Origin: an uncultured Faecalibacterium sp.
GTDB lineage: Bacteria; Bacillota; Clostridia; Oscillospirales; Ruminococcaceae
Reading direction: 5' to 3'
Assembly: GCA_934513205.1 (NCBI GenBank)
Contig: CAKSWU010000006.1
Span: 21,827 to 85,826, forward strand
Length of the DNA: 64,000 nucleotides
Part shown: one piece after another, positions 32,617 to 41,629 of the stretch
How the letters are laid out: the number at the start of each line of letters is the position of its first letter
Position numbering within the stretch: the first letter of the stretch is position 1
Position numbers and translations under genes: made by a program
Notes under the pieces: model-generated
What the model saw: only the letters and a program-made list of their open reading frames with translations
Database searches by the model: none
What the model was told of the DNA's origin: nothing

Positions 32617-34095
32617 ATGAAGCTGGAACAACTGATGGAAGGCGTGCCCTTTACCCTTGTGCAGGGCAGTCTGGATACTGAGATCGCAGATATTATCTAC
32701 GACAGCCGCAAGGCTGCCCCGGGGCTTTTGTTTGTGTGCATCGTGGGCACCCAGCGGGACAGCCACGATTTTGCCGCCGACTGCGCCGCCAAGGGGGTCA
32801 GCGCGCTGGTCATCCAGCACGACATCGACCTGTCTGCCCTGCCCGGGGTCACGGTGGTCAAGGTGGAGAGCAGCCGCTATGCCATGGCGCTGATGAGTGC
32901 AAACCTCTTCGGCAACCCGTCCCGCCGGATGACCATGATCGGCGTTACCGGCACCAAGGGCAAGACCACCACCACCCACATGATCAAGAGCGTGCTGGAG
33001 GCCGCAGGCCGCAAGGTGGGCATGATCGGCACCAACGGCATCTACTACATGGGCCGCCACAAGGACACCGCCAACACCACCCCGGAAAGCTACGAACTGC
33101 AAAAGACCTTCCGGGAGTTTCTGGACGCCGGCTGCGACACCGCGCTGATGGAGGTGTCCAGTCAGGGCCTGATGATGGACCGCGTGGCTGGCATCCACTA
33201 CAATGTGGGCGTGTTCACCAACCTTTCGCCGGACCACATCGGCCCCGGCGAGCACAAGACCTTTGAGGAGTACCGCAGCTGGAAGGGCCAGCTGTTCCGG
33301 CGCTGCGATGTGGGCGTGGTGAACATCGACGACGAGAACACCGCCGCCCTGCTGGAAGGCCACACCTGCAAGCTGGTGACCTATGGCCGCGACGAAAAGG
33401 CCGACTACCGCGCCATCGGCTGTGAGCTGCTGCGCACCCACGATTTTCTGGGCGTTGCCTTCCACGTGACCGGCAAGGACGAGATGGACGTCAAGGTGAA
33501 TATGCCCGGCGAGTTCAGCGTGTACAACGCGCTGGCAGCGCTGGCCGTGGGCAAGGTGCTGGGTCTGCCGGATGCCGCCATCCACGATGGTCTGGGCAAG
33601 TGCGTGGTGAAGGGACGTGTGGAGCTGGTGCCCATCAGCAAAAAGTTCACCATCCTGCTGGACTACGCCCACAACGAGGTGTCCACCGAGAGCCTGCTCA
33701 CCACCCTGCGGGCCTACAACCCCCACCGTCTGGTGGTGGTGTTCGGCTGCGGCGGCAACCGCTCCAAGCTGCGCCGCTACGGCATGGGCGAGATCTGCGC
33801 CAAGATGGCCGATTTCTCCATCCTCACCGAGGACAACAACCGCTTTGAAAAGGTAGAGGATATTATTGCGGATATCCGCGAGGGCATGAACAAGGGCAAC
33901 CCGGACGCGAAGTTCGTGGAGATCCCCGACCGTCTGGATGCACTGCACTACGCCGTGGACCACGCGCAGGAGGGCGATCTGATCGCTGTCATCGGCAAGG
34001 GGCACGAGACCTACCGTGACCGCGAGGGCGTCAAGACCCCCTTCCTGGAGCGGGAACTGCTGGAGGAATACGCCCAGCAGATCGGGCTGGAATGA
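32617..34095 (+). CDS. murE: UDP-MurNAc-tripeptide synthetase
   Basis: This 492-residue Mur ligase adds the third stem-peptide residue. VTGTKGKTTTTHMIKSVL is the P-loop, ANTTPESYELQ and EVSSQGLMMDRV the substrate region, and IGKGHETYRD the C-terminal signature. The specificity loop reads EDNNRFEKVE where diaminopimelate enzymes have DNPR; the Arg is kept and Pro is Asn, so meso-diaminopimelate is the more likely substrate, by inference. In most genomes murE sits between the PBP gene and murF; here it closes the cluster. Confidence 0.93.
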   Translation: MKLEQLMEGVPFTLVQGSLDTEIADIIYDSRKAAPGLLFVCIVGTQRDSHDFAADCAAKGVSALVIQHDIDLSALPGVTVVKVESSRYAMALMSANLFGNPSRRMTMIGVTGTKGKTTTTHMIKSVLEAAGRKVGMIGTNGIYYMGRHKDTANTTPESYELQKTFREFLDAGCDTALMEVSSQGLMMDRVAGIHYNVGVFTNLSPDHIGPGEHKTFEEYRSWKGQLFRRCDVGVVNIDDENTAALLEGHTCKLVTYGRDEKADYRAIGCELLRTHDFLGVAFHVTGKDEMDVKVNMPGEFSVYNALAALAVGKVLGLPDAAIHDGLGKCVVKGRVELVPISKKFTILLDYAHNEVSTESLLTTLRAYNPHRLVVVFGCGGNRSKLRRYGMGEICAKMADFSILTEDNNRFEKVEDIIADIREGMNKGNPDAKFVEIPDRLDALHYAVDHAQEGDLIAVIGKGHETYRDREGVKTPFLERELLEEYAQQIGLE

Positions 34096-34111
34096 CCCTG
34101 TCATAAAGCAT

Positions 34112-34176
34112 AAAAAGCAGCTGCGCCCCGCAGCCTTCTGAACTTCAGAGGCACGGGGTGCAGCTGCTTTTGCGTT
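34112..34176. terminator. bidirectional terminator after murE
   Basis: Arms around AAAAGCAGCTGC and GCAGCTGCTTTT enclose a CCCCG/CGGGG inner pair. It separates the plus-strand division cluster from convergent hemW. Confidence 0.85.
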
Positions 34177-34194
34177 TTTAAGGTGCGGGCCTGC

Positions 34195-35277
34195 TTACAG
34201 CAGCTGTGCCAGAATGCTGTTCTGGACAATGAGCCCGGCAGGGGTCAGCGCAAGGGTGTGACCGTCAAAGCTGGCATAGCCAGCCTTGACGCAGTTGTCC
34301 ACAAAGGCCAGCTGGGCGGTGGAAAACTGCTTGCCGTAAAGGGTGCGGTAGGCGTCCAGCGACAGCCCCCGGCGCAGCCGCAGCTGCAGGATCAGATAAT
34401 CCTCGGCCCCGCAGCTGCCGTCCATCACCGGGGCGGCATCGTCCCGCAGGAAGGCGGCGGTGTCGGCGGGGTAGAAGAACCGCTTGCCGCCCATGCAGGA
34501 GTGGGCGGCGGGGCCGATGCCAAGATAATCCCCGCAGTCCCAGTAGATGAGGTTGTGACGGCCCTCATAGCCGGGCTTTGCAAAGTTGGAGATCTCGTAC
34601 TGACGGTAGCCGTGGTGCTCCAGCTGCTCCACGGCGTAAAGGTAGAAGTCTGCCGCCTTGTCCCCGGTGGGCAGTCCCTCCGGCGGGTGCTTGCCAAAGG
34701 CAGAGTCCGGCTCGATCTTCAGCAGGTAGGCGGAAATGTGGGTGGCACCGCCCTCCTCGATCAGCTCCAGCGTCTCGTCAAACTCTGCCTGCGTATAGTG
34801 GGGCAGAGCCAGCATGATGTCCCCGCTGATGTTGACAAAGCCTGCCTGCCGGGCGGCGGCAAAGGCAGCCCGCGCCTGCCGGGCGTTGTGCGGGCGGCCC
34901 AGTGTGCGCAGCTGGCTGTCCCGTGCCGACTGCACCCCAAAAGAGATGCGGTTTATCCCTGCCTCGCGGAAGCCGGACAACAGCTCCGGGGTGACTGTCT
35001 CGGGGTTTGCCTCCAGCGTCACCTCGGCCCCGGACACCGGCGCAGCGGCCTCCACCAGCCGCCGGACCTGTTCCGGACGCAGCAGGCTGGGGGTGCCGCC
35101 GCCGAAATAGACGGTGTCCGGGCGCAGCGGTGTGTCCGGCGCAAAGCGGGCAAGCTCCCGCAGCAGTGCGTCCACATAGGTGTCCGGTACGCCCCGCTCC
35201 CCGGGGTGGGAATAAAAATCGCAGTAGCGGCATTTGGAAAAGCAATATGGAATATGCAGGTAAAGTCCAAGAGACAT
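34195..35277 (-). CDS. hemW: radical-SAM haem chaperone HemW
   Basis: This 360-residue radical-SAM protein was long annotated as oxygen-independent coproporphyrinogen III oxidase. CFSKCRYC near the N-terminus binds the 4Fe-4S cluster; YFGGGTPSLL, EANPETVTPELL and INRISFGVQSARD are conserved. The short N-terminus before the cluster motif is typical of HemW and not of true HemN. It likely inserts haem into respiratory or other targets. Monocistronic and convergent to the division cluster. Confidence 0.93.
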   Translation of the reverse strand: MSLGLYLHIPYCFSKCRYCDFYSHPGERGVPDTYVDALLRELARFAPDTPLRPDTVYFGGGTPSLLRPEQVRRLVEAAAPVSGAEVTLEANPETVTPELLSGFREAGINRISFGVQSARDSQLRTLGRPHNARQARAAFAAARQAGFVNISGDIMLALPHYTQAEFDETLELIEEGGATHISAYLLKIEPDSAFGKHPPEGLPTGDKAADFYLYAVEQLEHHGYRQYEISNFAKPGYEGRHNLIYWDCGDYLGIGPAAHSCMGGKRFFYPADTAAFLRDDAAPVMDGSCGAEDYLILQLRLRRGLSLDAYRTLYGKQFSTAQLAFVDNCVKAGYASFDGHTLALTPAGLIVQNSILAQLL

Positions 35278-35402
35278 ACAATATCACAGCCTTTTTCACG
35301 AATCGTTCATTTCTATGCAGTATACTATATTCCGTAGACCGGAGCAAGAGGAGAAGCAGACCTTCCCCCGCTGCCCGGCGGAAAGAGACTGGAGGAGTCC
35401 CT

Positions 35403-36116
35403 ATGGATTACAACAACTACAACAACTACAACCGTGGCTACACGGAGCCCACCATGACTTCGTCTGACTATATGGCCCGCACCTACCGCTGGATGGCGCT
35501 GGGGCTGCTCATCACCTTTGGCGCAGCCTTTGTCACGGCGACCACCCCGCTGTTCTATGTGGTCCGCTCGCTGTATCTGCTGTTCACCATTGCCGAGCTG
35601 GCGCTGGTGTTCGTGCTGAGCGCCCGGGTGCAGAACATGTCAGTGGGGGCGGCAAGAGCCACCTTTTTCGGCTATGCGCTCATCAACGGCATGGTGCTGA
35701 GCTACTACTTCCTTGCCTTTGACCTTGGCACGCTGTTGCTGGCGTTCCTTGCCACCTCGCTGTATTTCGGGCTGATGGCGGTCTACGGCACCACCACCCA
35801 GCGGGACCTGACCGGCTGGGGCCCGAAGCTGATGATGGCGCTTCTGGCGCTTCTGGTCACCGGCTTTGTGGGCCTGCTGTTCGGTCTGAGCTTTGTTGCC
35901 ACGGTGCTGTACAGCGGCATTGGTCTGGTGGTGTTCATGCTGCTGACCGCCTACGACACCCAGAAGCTGAGCCAGATGTATGCGTACTACGCCTATGACA
36001 GCGAGCTGAGCGAAAAAGCCTCCATCTACGGTGCACTGACGCTGTATCTGGACTTCATCAACATCTTCCTGTACGTTGTGCGCCTGCTGGGCATGAACAG
36101 CCGCCGCCGCAACTGA
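35403..36116 (+). CDS. Bax inhibitor-1/YccA-family membrane protein
   Basis: This 237-residue protein has a Tyr/Asn-rich N-terminal tail (residues 1-20) and seven hydrophobic segments. AYDTQKLSQM and LTLYLDFINIFLYVVRLLG near the end are the BI-1 signature, including the Asp residues linked to pH-gated calcium leak in characterised homologues. The role in bacteria is poorly defined and may include proteolysis control at the membrane. GGAGGAG precedes the ATG. Confidence 0.9.
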   Translation: MDYNNYNNYNRGYTEPTMTSSDYMARTYRWMALGLLITFGAAFVTATTPLFYVVRSLYLLFTIAELALVFVLSARVQNMSVGAARATFFGYALINGMVLSYYFLAFDLGTLLLAFLATSLYFGLMAVYGTTTQRDLTGWGPKLMMALLALLVTGFVGLLFGLSFVATVLYSGIGLVVFMLLTAYDTQKLSQMYAYYAYDSELSEKASIYGALTLYLDFINIFLYVVRLLGMNSRRRN

Positions 36117-36131
36117 TCGTCCCTGAACGGC

Positions 36132-36178
36132 AAAGAGCCTTCCCCCGCAGTGTCCCTGCGGTGGGAAGGCTCTTTTTT
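36132..36178. terminator. bidirectional terminator
   Basis: AAAGAGCCTTCCC and GGGAAGGCTCTTT form a strong stem with T-rich flanks between the BI-1 gene and the convergent LysR gene. Confidence 0.88.
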
Positions 36179-36193
36179 GCGGTGCGAACGCAG

Positions 36194-37093
36194 TCACCGA
36201 TGAGCAGCGGACTTTGTGAGCATCTGCTGGAACTTGCGTGCAGCCGTGTTCAGCGGGCGGTGGTTGTCGTAGACCAGACAGATGGAGCGGGAGGGGATGA
36301 CCTCCTGCAGGTGCAGCTGCACCAGACGCCCCTGTTCCAGAAGGTGCTTTACCATAGGCTCCGGCACAAAGGCAAGGCCCAGTTCGCTTTTGACCAGCGT
36401 CAGCATCTGGTCGGTGGTGGCGGCTTCGATGTCCGGCTTCAGCACTGCATCGTGCTCCAGAAAGAACTGCCGGTAAAAGCTGCGGGTCATGCTCTCCTCG
36501 CTGAGGGAGATGAGCGGGTAGTTCGCCAGTTCCCGCACCGAAAGGTTCTGGCTTGCCAGCGCCGTAAAGGTCTTTCCGCCCACCAGCACCTCGTAAAAGG
36601 GCTTCAGCTCCACCACCTTCAAGCCCGCTTCCGCCTCGGCGGGGGTGGACACGATGGCAAAATCCACCTCGCCGTTTTTGACCGCCTGCAACGCCTGCGG
36701 GGTGGAGTGGTTGGAGATGCGCAGCCGGATGCCGGGGTATTCGGCGTGGAAGTCCCGCAGCTTGCCCGAGAGATAGATGTTCAAAGCGGTCTCGGTGGTG
36801 CTGATGCTGATGGCACCGTGCTCCAGCGTGGCGCTGGCGCTCAGCTGTTCTTCGGCGTCCTGGATCTGCACCGCCGCCGATGCGATGCGGGAATAGAGCA
36901 TTTCGCCCTCCGGCGTCAGGGTCACGCCCCGGTTGGAGCGGATGAAGAGCACGCAGTTCAGCTGGCTTTCCAGCCGGTTCATGGAATGGGTGATGTTGGG
37001 CTGATTGTTGCCCAGCACCCGCGCTGCCCGGGTAAAGTTCTGATATTTTGCCACATAGTAGAAGATCTTATAGTATTCCCAGTCTACATACAC
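36194..37093 (-). CDS. LysR-family transcriptional regulator
   Basis: This 299-residue regulator has an N-terminal winged helix-turn-helix (about residues 8-65; NFTRAARVLGNNQPNITHSMNRLE) and two periplasmic-binding-like effector lobes. The start is set at the GTG at 37093, 7 bases after AAAGAGGG, because the preceding in-frame TTG start has no site. LysR proteins usually act on a divergent neighbour, but the next gene upstream points the same way, so the target is unclear. Confidence 0.87.
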   Translation of the reverse strand: MYVDWEYYKIFYYVAKYQNFTRAARVLGNNQPNITHSMNRLESQLNCVLFIRSNRGVTLTPEGEMLYSRIASAAVQIQDAEEQLSASATLEHGAISISTTETALNIYLSGKLRDFHAEYPGIRLRISNHSTPQALQAVKNGEVDFAIVSTPAEAEAGLKVVELKPFYEVLVGGKTFTALASQNLSVRELANYPLISLSEESMTRSFYRQFFLEHDAVLKPDIEAATTDQMLTLVKSELGLAFVPEPMVKHLLEQGRLVQLHLQEVIPSRSICLVYDNHRPLNTAARKFQQMLTKSAAHR

Positions 37094-37208
37094 GAAACAT
37101 TCCCTCTTTCCACTCAAAATGGGTCGTCATATCCGTATCATAGCACGATGAGCGGAAATTGCAAGAGGGACGGCGCAGTGCACCGCAGAGCCTGCGCGGA
37201 TGCTTCTG

Positions 37209-37257
37209 CTAAAAAATGCCGTCCCGGTCATCGCATCGGAACGGCATTTTTTCAGCA
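37209..37257. terminator. terminator
   Basis: AAAAAATGCCGT (37211-37222) pairs with ACGGCATTTTTT (37241-37252). On the minus strand it ends the Tat lipoprotein transcript. Confidence 0.8.
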
Positions 37258-37260
37258 GAC

Positions 37261-37608
37261 TCAGAGTGACAGCACAACCTGTGCAGTGGCAGTCTGCCAG
37301 TCCACTTCAATCTCCTCGGGCACATCTTTTGCAGAATAGCCCGTTCTGCCGCTGCAGGCGGCTGCCAGATTTTTCAGGTCGCTCTTCTTCAGCTTGGCAC
37401 CCTTTGCTACCGACACCACTTCATCATACAGTTCGTGGTCGTCGATGGGCACCATGCCGCCAAGGATGCTTTCGCGGACATAGCTGACATGCACGTCCAC
37501 CATCTCCGGTCCGTTGGAACCGCAGCCTGCCAGCACCCCGGCGGCACTCACAACCAGCACAGCCGCACCGGCACTCCGGATAAAATCACGACGAGAACAA
37601 TAAAACAT
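37261..37608 (-). CDS. small Tat-type lipoprotein
   Basis: This 115-residue protein has a twin-arginine start (SRRDFIRSAG) and a lipobox LAGC, giving a mature lipid-anchored protein of about 85 residues. The rest (VPIDDHELYDEVVSVAKGAKLKKSDLKNLAAACSGR...) is unfamiliar. AGGAGGG precedes the ATG at 37608; an upstream in-frame ATG adds residues that break the signal. Its promoter is overlain by two palindromes, so it is tightly controlled. Confidence 0.72.
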   Translation of the reverse strand: MFYCSRRDFIRSAGAAVLVVSAAGVLAGCGSNGPEMVDVHVSYVRESILGGMVPIDDHELYDEVVSVAKGAKLKKSDLKNLAAACSGRTGYSAKDVPEEIEVDWQTATAQVVLSL

Positions 37609-37632
37609 GTTTTTCCCTCCTGTTTTTGAATG

Positions 37633-37683
37633 ATGGTTTGTTCTGACAAACCATACGATACCGTATCGTGCCGTCTCTGTCAA
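37633..37683 (-). promoter_or_regulatory. promoter overlapped by two operator palindromes
   Basis: Minus strand TTGACA (37683-37678), 17-bp spacer, TATCGT (37660-37655). ACGATACCGTATCGT (37655-37669) is a palindrome covering the -10, and ATGGTTTGT/ACAAACCAT (37633-37641, 37646-37654) lies just downstream. Both are near-perfect, suggesting steric repression. Confidence 0.7.
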
Positions 37684-37894
37684 GCATTTTGCCGGATGTT
37701 AGGCGATGCGAATTTTATCCGGTGGGGTTCATCCTCTGCCCGCTGTGCAAAGGACACCTTGCCACCAAAGCCTTCGCGGCAGCCGTGAGGAGCGGGTCAA
37801 GAAATTTTATACTGTATATATTCATAAATTTTCTTTGTTTCTGCATAATTGTTTGCAAATTGGTTTCAAATTTACGGATTATTATGCACAACTA

Positions 37895-37923
37895 TTGACT
37901 TTTCATTTTGTACAAACTATACT
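37895..37923 (+). promoter_or_regulatory. sigma-A promoter of the first amino-acid ABC system
   Basis: TTGACT (37895-37900), 17-bp spacer, TATACT (37918-37923), in an AT-rich stretch. The 5' leader to the gene at 38006 is about 75 bases. The rest of the 37609-38005 gap holds no gene I can support. Confidence 0.75.
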
Positions 37924-38005
37924 AAGTCCGTTCCCCGGCCGCTCGATGATTCGCATCGTCCCGGAGAACGCGAGAATATACAGTACATTTGAGGAGTGTT
38001 TGAAT

Positions 38006-38839
38006 ATGAAAATGATCTCTCGTCGCAGCTTTCTGGCTGCTGCCGGTCTGTCCGCTGCTGCTCTGGCTCTGACCGCCTGCGTTGGTTCTTCTTCCAGCGT
38101 GGCTTCCTCTGTGGCAAGCTCTGCTGCTTCCTCCACGGCTGCTTCCGGTGCTGCTGAACTGACCACTGTGATGGCTGGCAAGCTGACCATGGCGACCAAC
38201 GCCACCTTCCCTCCGTATGAGATGACCACCGACAGCGGCGACATCGAGGGCATCGACGTTGACACCGCCAAGGCCATTGCTGAGAAGCTGGGTCTGGAGC
38301 TGCAGGTGGACGACATGGAGTTTGACGCCGCACTGCTGAGCGTGCAGCAGGGCAAGGCCGACATCGCCATGGCTGGCATCACCGTCACCGACGAGCGCAA
38401 GGCCGTGATGGCATTCTCCGACAGCTACGCCACCGGCATCCAGTCCATCATCGTGCCGGAAGGCTCCGACATCGCATCTCCCGATGATCTGGCAGGCAAG
38501 AAGATCGGCACCCAGCGCGGCACCACCGGCTACATCTACTGCACCGATGACTTCGGCGAGGACTCTGTGGTGGCTTACGACAGCGGTCTGACCGCTGTGC
38601 AGGCTCTGAACAATGGTCAGGTGGACGCTGTGGTCATCGACAACGCTCCCGCCAAGGAGTATGTGGCTGCCAACCCCGGCCTGAAGGTGCTGGAGACCAG
38701 CTACGCCGAGGAGGATTACGCCATCGGCATGAATAAGGACAACACCGCTCTGGTGGAGGCCGTCAACGCTGCTCTGGAAGAGCTGAAGGCAGACGGCACC
38801 CTGCAGTCCATCGTGGACAAGTACATCACCGCAGACTGA
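38006..38839 (+). CDS. polar amino-acid ABC transporter, binding lipoprotein
   Basis: This 277-residue solute-binding protein has a Tat-like SRRSFLAAAG signal and lipobox LTAC. After a Ser/Ala linker comes the family-3 fold: LTMATNATFPPYEM, GIDVDTAKAIAEKLG, and VQQGKADIAMAGITVTDERK. Family members capture polar or cyclic amino acids such as cystine, glutamine or arginine. GAGGAG precedes the ATG; the in-frame extension upstream crosses the promoter and is rejected. First gene of an operon with the permease and ATPase below. Confidence 0.92.
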   Translation: MKMISRRSFLAAAGLSAAALALTACVGSSSSVASSVASSAASSTAASGAAELTTVMAGKLTMATNATFPPYEMTTDSGDIEGIDVDTAKAIAEKLGLELQVDDMEFDAALLSVQQGKADIAMAGITVTDERKAVMAFSDSYATGIQSIIVPEGSDIASPDDLAGKKIGTQRGTTGYIYCTDDFGEDSVVAYDSGLTAVQALNNGQVDAVVIDNAPAKEYVAANPGLKVLETSYAEEDYAIGMNKDNTALVEAVNAALEELKADGTLQSIVDKYITAD

Positions 38840-38960
38840 TCGGTCGGCGGACCCGGGACAAAACAGGGGGAGACGGCCCCGGACAGGGACGTCTCCTCTT
38901 TTTTGGGAAAATAAGGTTACAAAATTCTGACAAAAAATCTGGCAGATCAGGAAAGTGAGG

Positions 38961-39731
38961 ATGCGAATGGCTGCACAGTACGAACTGCTCAAGGAGCTGC
39001 TCAACAGCGGCACAAAGCTGAACTTCGGGCAGGAGTTTTTCTTCAAATTTTATCAGGCCTTTCTGCTGAAGGACCGCTGGCTCCAGTACGTCGGCGGCGT
39101 GGGCACCACCCTGCTGGTCACCGCCCTGGCACTGGCGCTGGGCATCGTGCTGGGCAGCGTGGTGGCGCTGGTGCGTGTGGCCCACGACCAGCAGCGCCCC
39201 GGGCACAAAAACCCGGTGCTGGGCTTCTTCAATGTGATCTGCGAGATCTACACCACTATTATCCGCGGCACCCCCATGATGGTGCAGCTGCTCATCATGA
39301 GCATGGTCATCTTTGCCAACAGCCGCAACTTTACCATGGTGGGTGCACTGACGCTGGGCATCAACTCCGGTGCCTATGTGTCCGAGATCATCCGCGGCGG
39401 CCTGATGGCGGTGGACCCCGGCCAGATGGAGGCCGGACGCAGCCTTGGCCTGAACTACATGACCACCATGGTGGTCATCATCATCCCGCAGGCTATCCGC
39501 GCGGTGCTGCCTGCTCTGGGCAACGAGTTCATCATGCTGCTGAAGGATACCTCCCTGATCACGGTCATTGGCGGCAAGGAGCTGCTGTATGCGGGGCAGG
39601 GCATCATGAACCGTACCTACGAAGCCATGTACCCGCTGCTGGGCGTTGCACTGATCTACCTTGTGCTGGTCATGCTGTTCACCCGGCTGCTGGCAATGTT
39701 TGAGAGGAGGCTGGCACAAAGTGACCGATAA
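38961..39731 (+). CDS. polar amino-acid ABC transporter, permease
   Basis: This 256-residue permease has five to six membrane helices and the EAGRSLGLNYMTTMVVIIIPQAIR loop, which contacts the ATPase (EAA motif). It belongs to the HisM/GlnP type and would dimerise with itself. A start at 38967 is equally possible, since two nearby ATGs each have a weak site. Its stop overlaps the ATPase start by 11 bases. Confidence 0.9.
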   Translation: MRMAAQYELLKELLNSGTKLNFGQEFFFKFYQAFLLKDRWLQYVGGVGTTLLVTALALALGIVLGSVVALVRVAHDQQRPGHKNPVLGFFNVICEIYTTIIRGTPMMVQLLIMSMVIFANSRNFTMVGALTLGINSGAYVSEIIRGGLMAVDPGQMEAGRSLGLNYMTTMVVIIIPQAIRAVLPALGNEFIMLLKDTSLITVIGGKELLYAGQGIMNRTYEAMYPLLGVALIYLVLVMLFTRLLAMFERRLAQSDR

Positions 39732-40485
39732 GATCCTGGAAGTCCGTGGTCTGACCAAGACCTACGGCGGCGTGAAGAAAAAGGGCGCAAAGCAGCCCAC
39801 CCCCACCCTGGACGTGCTCAAGGGCATCGATATCGACATCTACCGCGGCGACGTGGTCTGCCTGATCGGACCCTCCGGCTGCGGCAAGTCCACCTTTCTG
39901 CGGTGCCTGAACCGCTTGGAGATTCCCACCTCCGGCTCCATCAAGTTTGAAGGGGTGGAGGTGGACGATGCCCACATCGACGCTGTGCGCCAGAAGATGG
40001 GCATGGTGTTCCAGCACTTCAACCTCTTCCCCCACCTGACCGTGAAGAAGAACCTGGAATTGGCTCCCAGCCTGCTCAAGCTGAAGGACAAGGACGCCAT
40101 CTCCGCCCGTGCCGATGAGCTGCTGGCCCGCGTGGGTCTGGCAGACAAGGCCAACGTCTACCCCAAGAGCCTGTCCGGCGGTCAGCAGCAGCGCATCGCC
40201 ATCGCCCGGGCACTTGCCATGGACCCGGACGTGATCCTGTTTGATGAGCCCACCAGCGCGCTGGACCCCGAGATGGTGGGCGAGGTGCTGGAGCTGATGA
40301 AAGAACTGGCACACACCGGCATCACCATGCTGGTGGTCACCCACGAGATGGGCTTTGCCCGCGAGGTGTCCAACCGGGTCATCTTCATTGATGATGGACA
40401 GATCCAGGAGGACGAACCGCCCGAGGAGCTGTTCTCGAACCCCAAGCACCCCCGTCTGAAGGCGTTCCTGTCCAAGATGCTGTAA
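39721..40485 (+). CDS. polar amino-acid ABC transporter, ATPase
   Basis: This 254-residue GlnQ-type ATPase has Walker A GPSGCGKST, signature LSGGQQQR, Walker B VILFDEPTSALDP and the H-loop VTHEM. It starts with GTG at 39721, 10 bases after GAGAGGAGG, and overlaps the permease gene, so translation is coupled. An insertion after the first strand (KKKGAKQPTPTLDVLKG) is slightly longer than usual. Confidence 0.93.
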   Translation: MTDKILEVRGLTKTYGGVKKKGAKQPTPTLDVLKGIDIDIYRGDVVCLIGPSGCGKSTFLRCLNRLEIPTSGSIKFEGVEVDDAHIDAVRQKMGMVFQHFNLFPHLTVKKNLELAPSLLKLKDKDAISARADELLARVGLADKANVYPKSLSGGQQQRIAIARALAMDPDVILFDEPTSALDPEMVGEVLELMKELAHTGITMLVVTHEMGFAREVSNRVIFIDDGQIQEDEPPEELFSNPKHPRLKAFLSKML

Positions 40486-40570
40486 GGAGCCGGATGCCCT
40501 TTGCGCACGCAGGGGCGCGGATCAAAAAATCAGTGTGCGGCATTTTTACGGCGTCCCGTATGAAACCACA

Positions 40571-40620
40571 AAAGACCCGAACCTTTTCCCGCGCGGAGAA
40601 AGGTCCGGGTCTTTCTGTTT
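40571..40620 (+). terminator. terminator of the first amino-acid ABC operon
   Basis: AAAGACCCGA and its complement near 40605-40614 form a stem with an inner CCTTT/AAAGG pair, followed by a T-rich tail. Confidence 0.8.
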
Positions 40621-40642
40621 TGGCAGCGGTCTTTCGCGCTGC

Positions 40643-41500
40643 TTATTTTTTTCGGTACTCCCGCGGTGTTATGCCAAAATGCGCCTTGAACGCCCGGTTA
40701 AAATAGGAGAGGTTCTCAAACCCGCACCGGGAGGCAATGGTCAGCACCGTCTCGTCGGTGGTCTGCAATGCTTCGGCGGCGGCATTCAGCCGGTATTCGT
40801 TCAGAAAAGCAATAAAGCTTTGCCCGGTCATCTGCCGGAACCATCGCATGAAGTGGCTTGCGCTGCAGGAGCAGACCCCGGCGGCATCCGCCACCCGAAG
40901 CGGTTCGGCATAATGGGCGGAAAGCCATTGCAGTACGGTTTTCAGCCGCTGGGTGTCGGCGGTTTCGGTGGAGAGACACTGCCTGCCCTGCGCAAGGAGC
41001 AGGGCAAGAAAGCGCAGCAGCGCCCCTTTTACCAGCAGCTCATAGCCGGGGCGCTTGGCGCGGTTGGCATCCTCCAGCTCCCGCAGGCAGGCGGCGGCTT
41101 GCAGATAGCACAAATCGTTCGGGGTCAGACGCACCGGCAGCGACAGCCGCCCGCTTTGCAGCGGCAGCAGATATTTTTCGGCGCAAAGGTCCTCCGCACC
41201 GCCCAGCAGCTCCGGTTCAAAGATGATATTTTCGTATTCCATGCACTGTCCCTCTGCCTGCCGCAGCGCGTGGAGCGTGCCCGGGGCAAAAATAAAGATG
41301 TCCCCCCGGTAGGCCGGGTAGGTCACCACGCCCACCTGTACCAGCCCCATGCCCTGCTTGACAAAGACCAGCTCCATGCTCTCGTGCCAGTGGAGTGCCA
41401 CCTGCTGAAAATCCCCCGGAATGGTGCAGGGGTACAGATTGAACGGAAAACGCACCAAACCGTGCTGTTTTGTCTCCTGCAAAGAAGCCTGATTTTGCAT
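40643..41500 (-). CDS. AraC-family regulator with cupin domain
   Basis: This 285-residue protein has an N-terminal cupin (about residues 25-90; HWHESMELVFVKQGMGLVQV, YRGDIFIFAPGTLHAL) for effector binding and two helix-turn-helix motifs at the C-terminus (ADAAGVCSCSASHFMRWFRQ, IASRCGFENLSYFNRAFKAH). It is divergent from glycogen phosphorylase with a 129-bp gap, so sugar-responsive control of that gene is plausible. Confidence 0.9.
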   Translation of the reverse strand: MQNQASLQETKQHGLVRFPFNLYPCTIPGDFQQVALHWHESMELVFVKQGMGLVQVGVVTYPAYRGDIFIFAPGTLHALRQAEGQCMEYENIIFEPELLGGAEDLCAEKYLLPLQSGRLSLPVRLTPNDLCYLQAAACLRELEDANRAKRPGYELLVKGALLRFLALLLAQGRQCLSTETADTQRLKTVLQWLSAHYAEPLRVADAAGVCSCSASHFMRWFRQMTGQSFIAFLNEYRLNAAAEALQTTDETVLTIASRCGFENLSYFNRAFKAHFGITPREYRKK

Positions 41501-41629
41501 CGTCTCACCCCCTGATGATAGGATTGTACCACAGTTTGCATCTATTGGGCAAGATTTTGATTGTTTTATGTGGTATATCTTGAATCATAGATGTCAAACC
41601 TGTTTTCCGAAGCAAGGGAGGATGCGTTT

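Noticed and set aside
37706..38005. N-terminal extension of the binding protein at 38006
   Set aside because: In frame, but crosses the TTGACT/TATACT promoter and precedes the lipoprotein signal; the GAGGAG site fits the ATG at 38006.
41521..41629. Promoter for glycogen phosphorylase
   Set aside because: Several AT-rich hexamers are present, but none gives a -35/-10 pair with 16-18-bp spacing I would defend.
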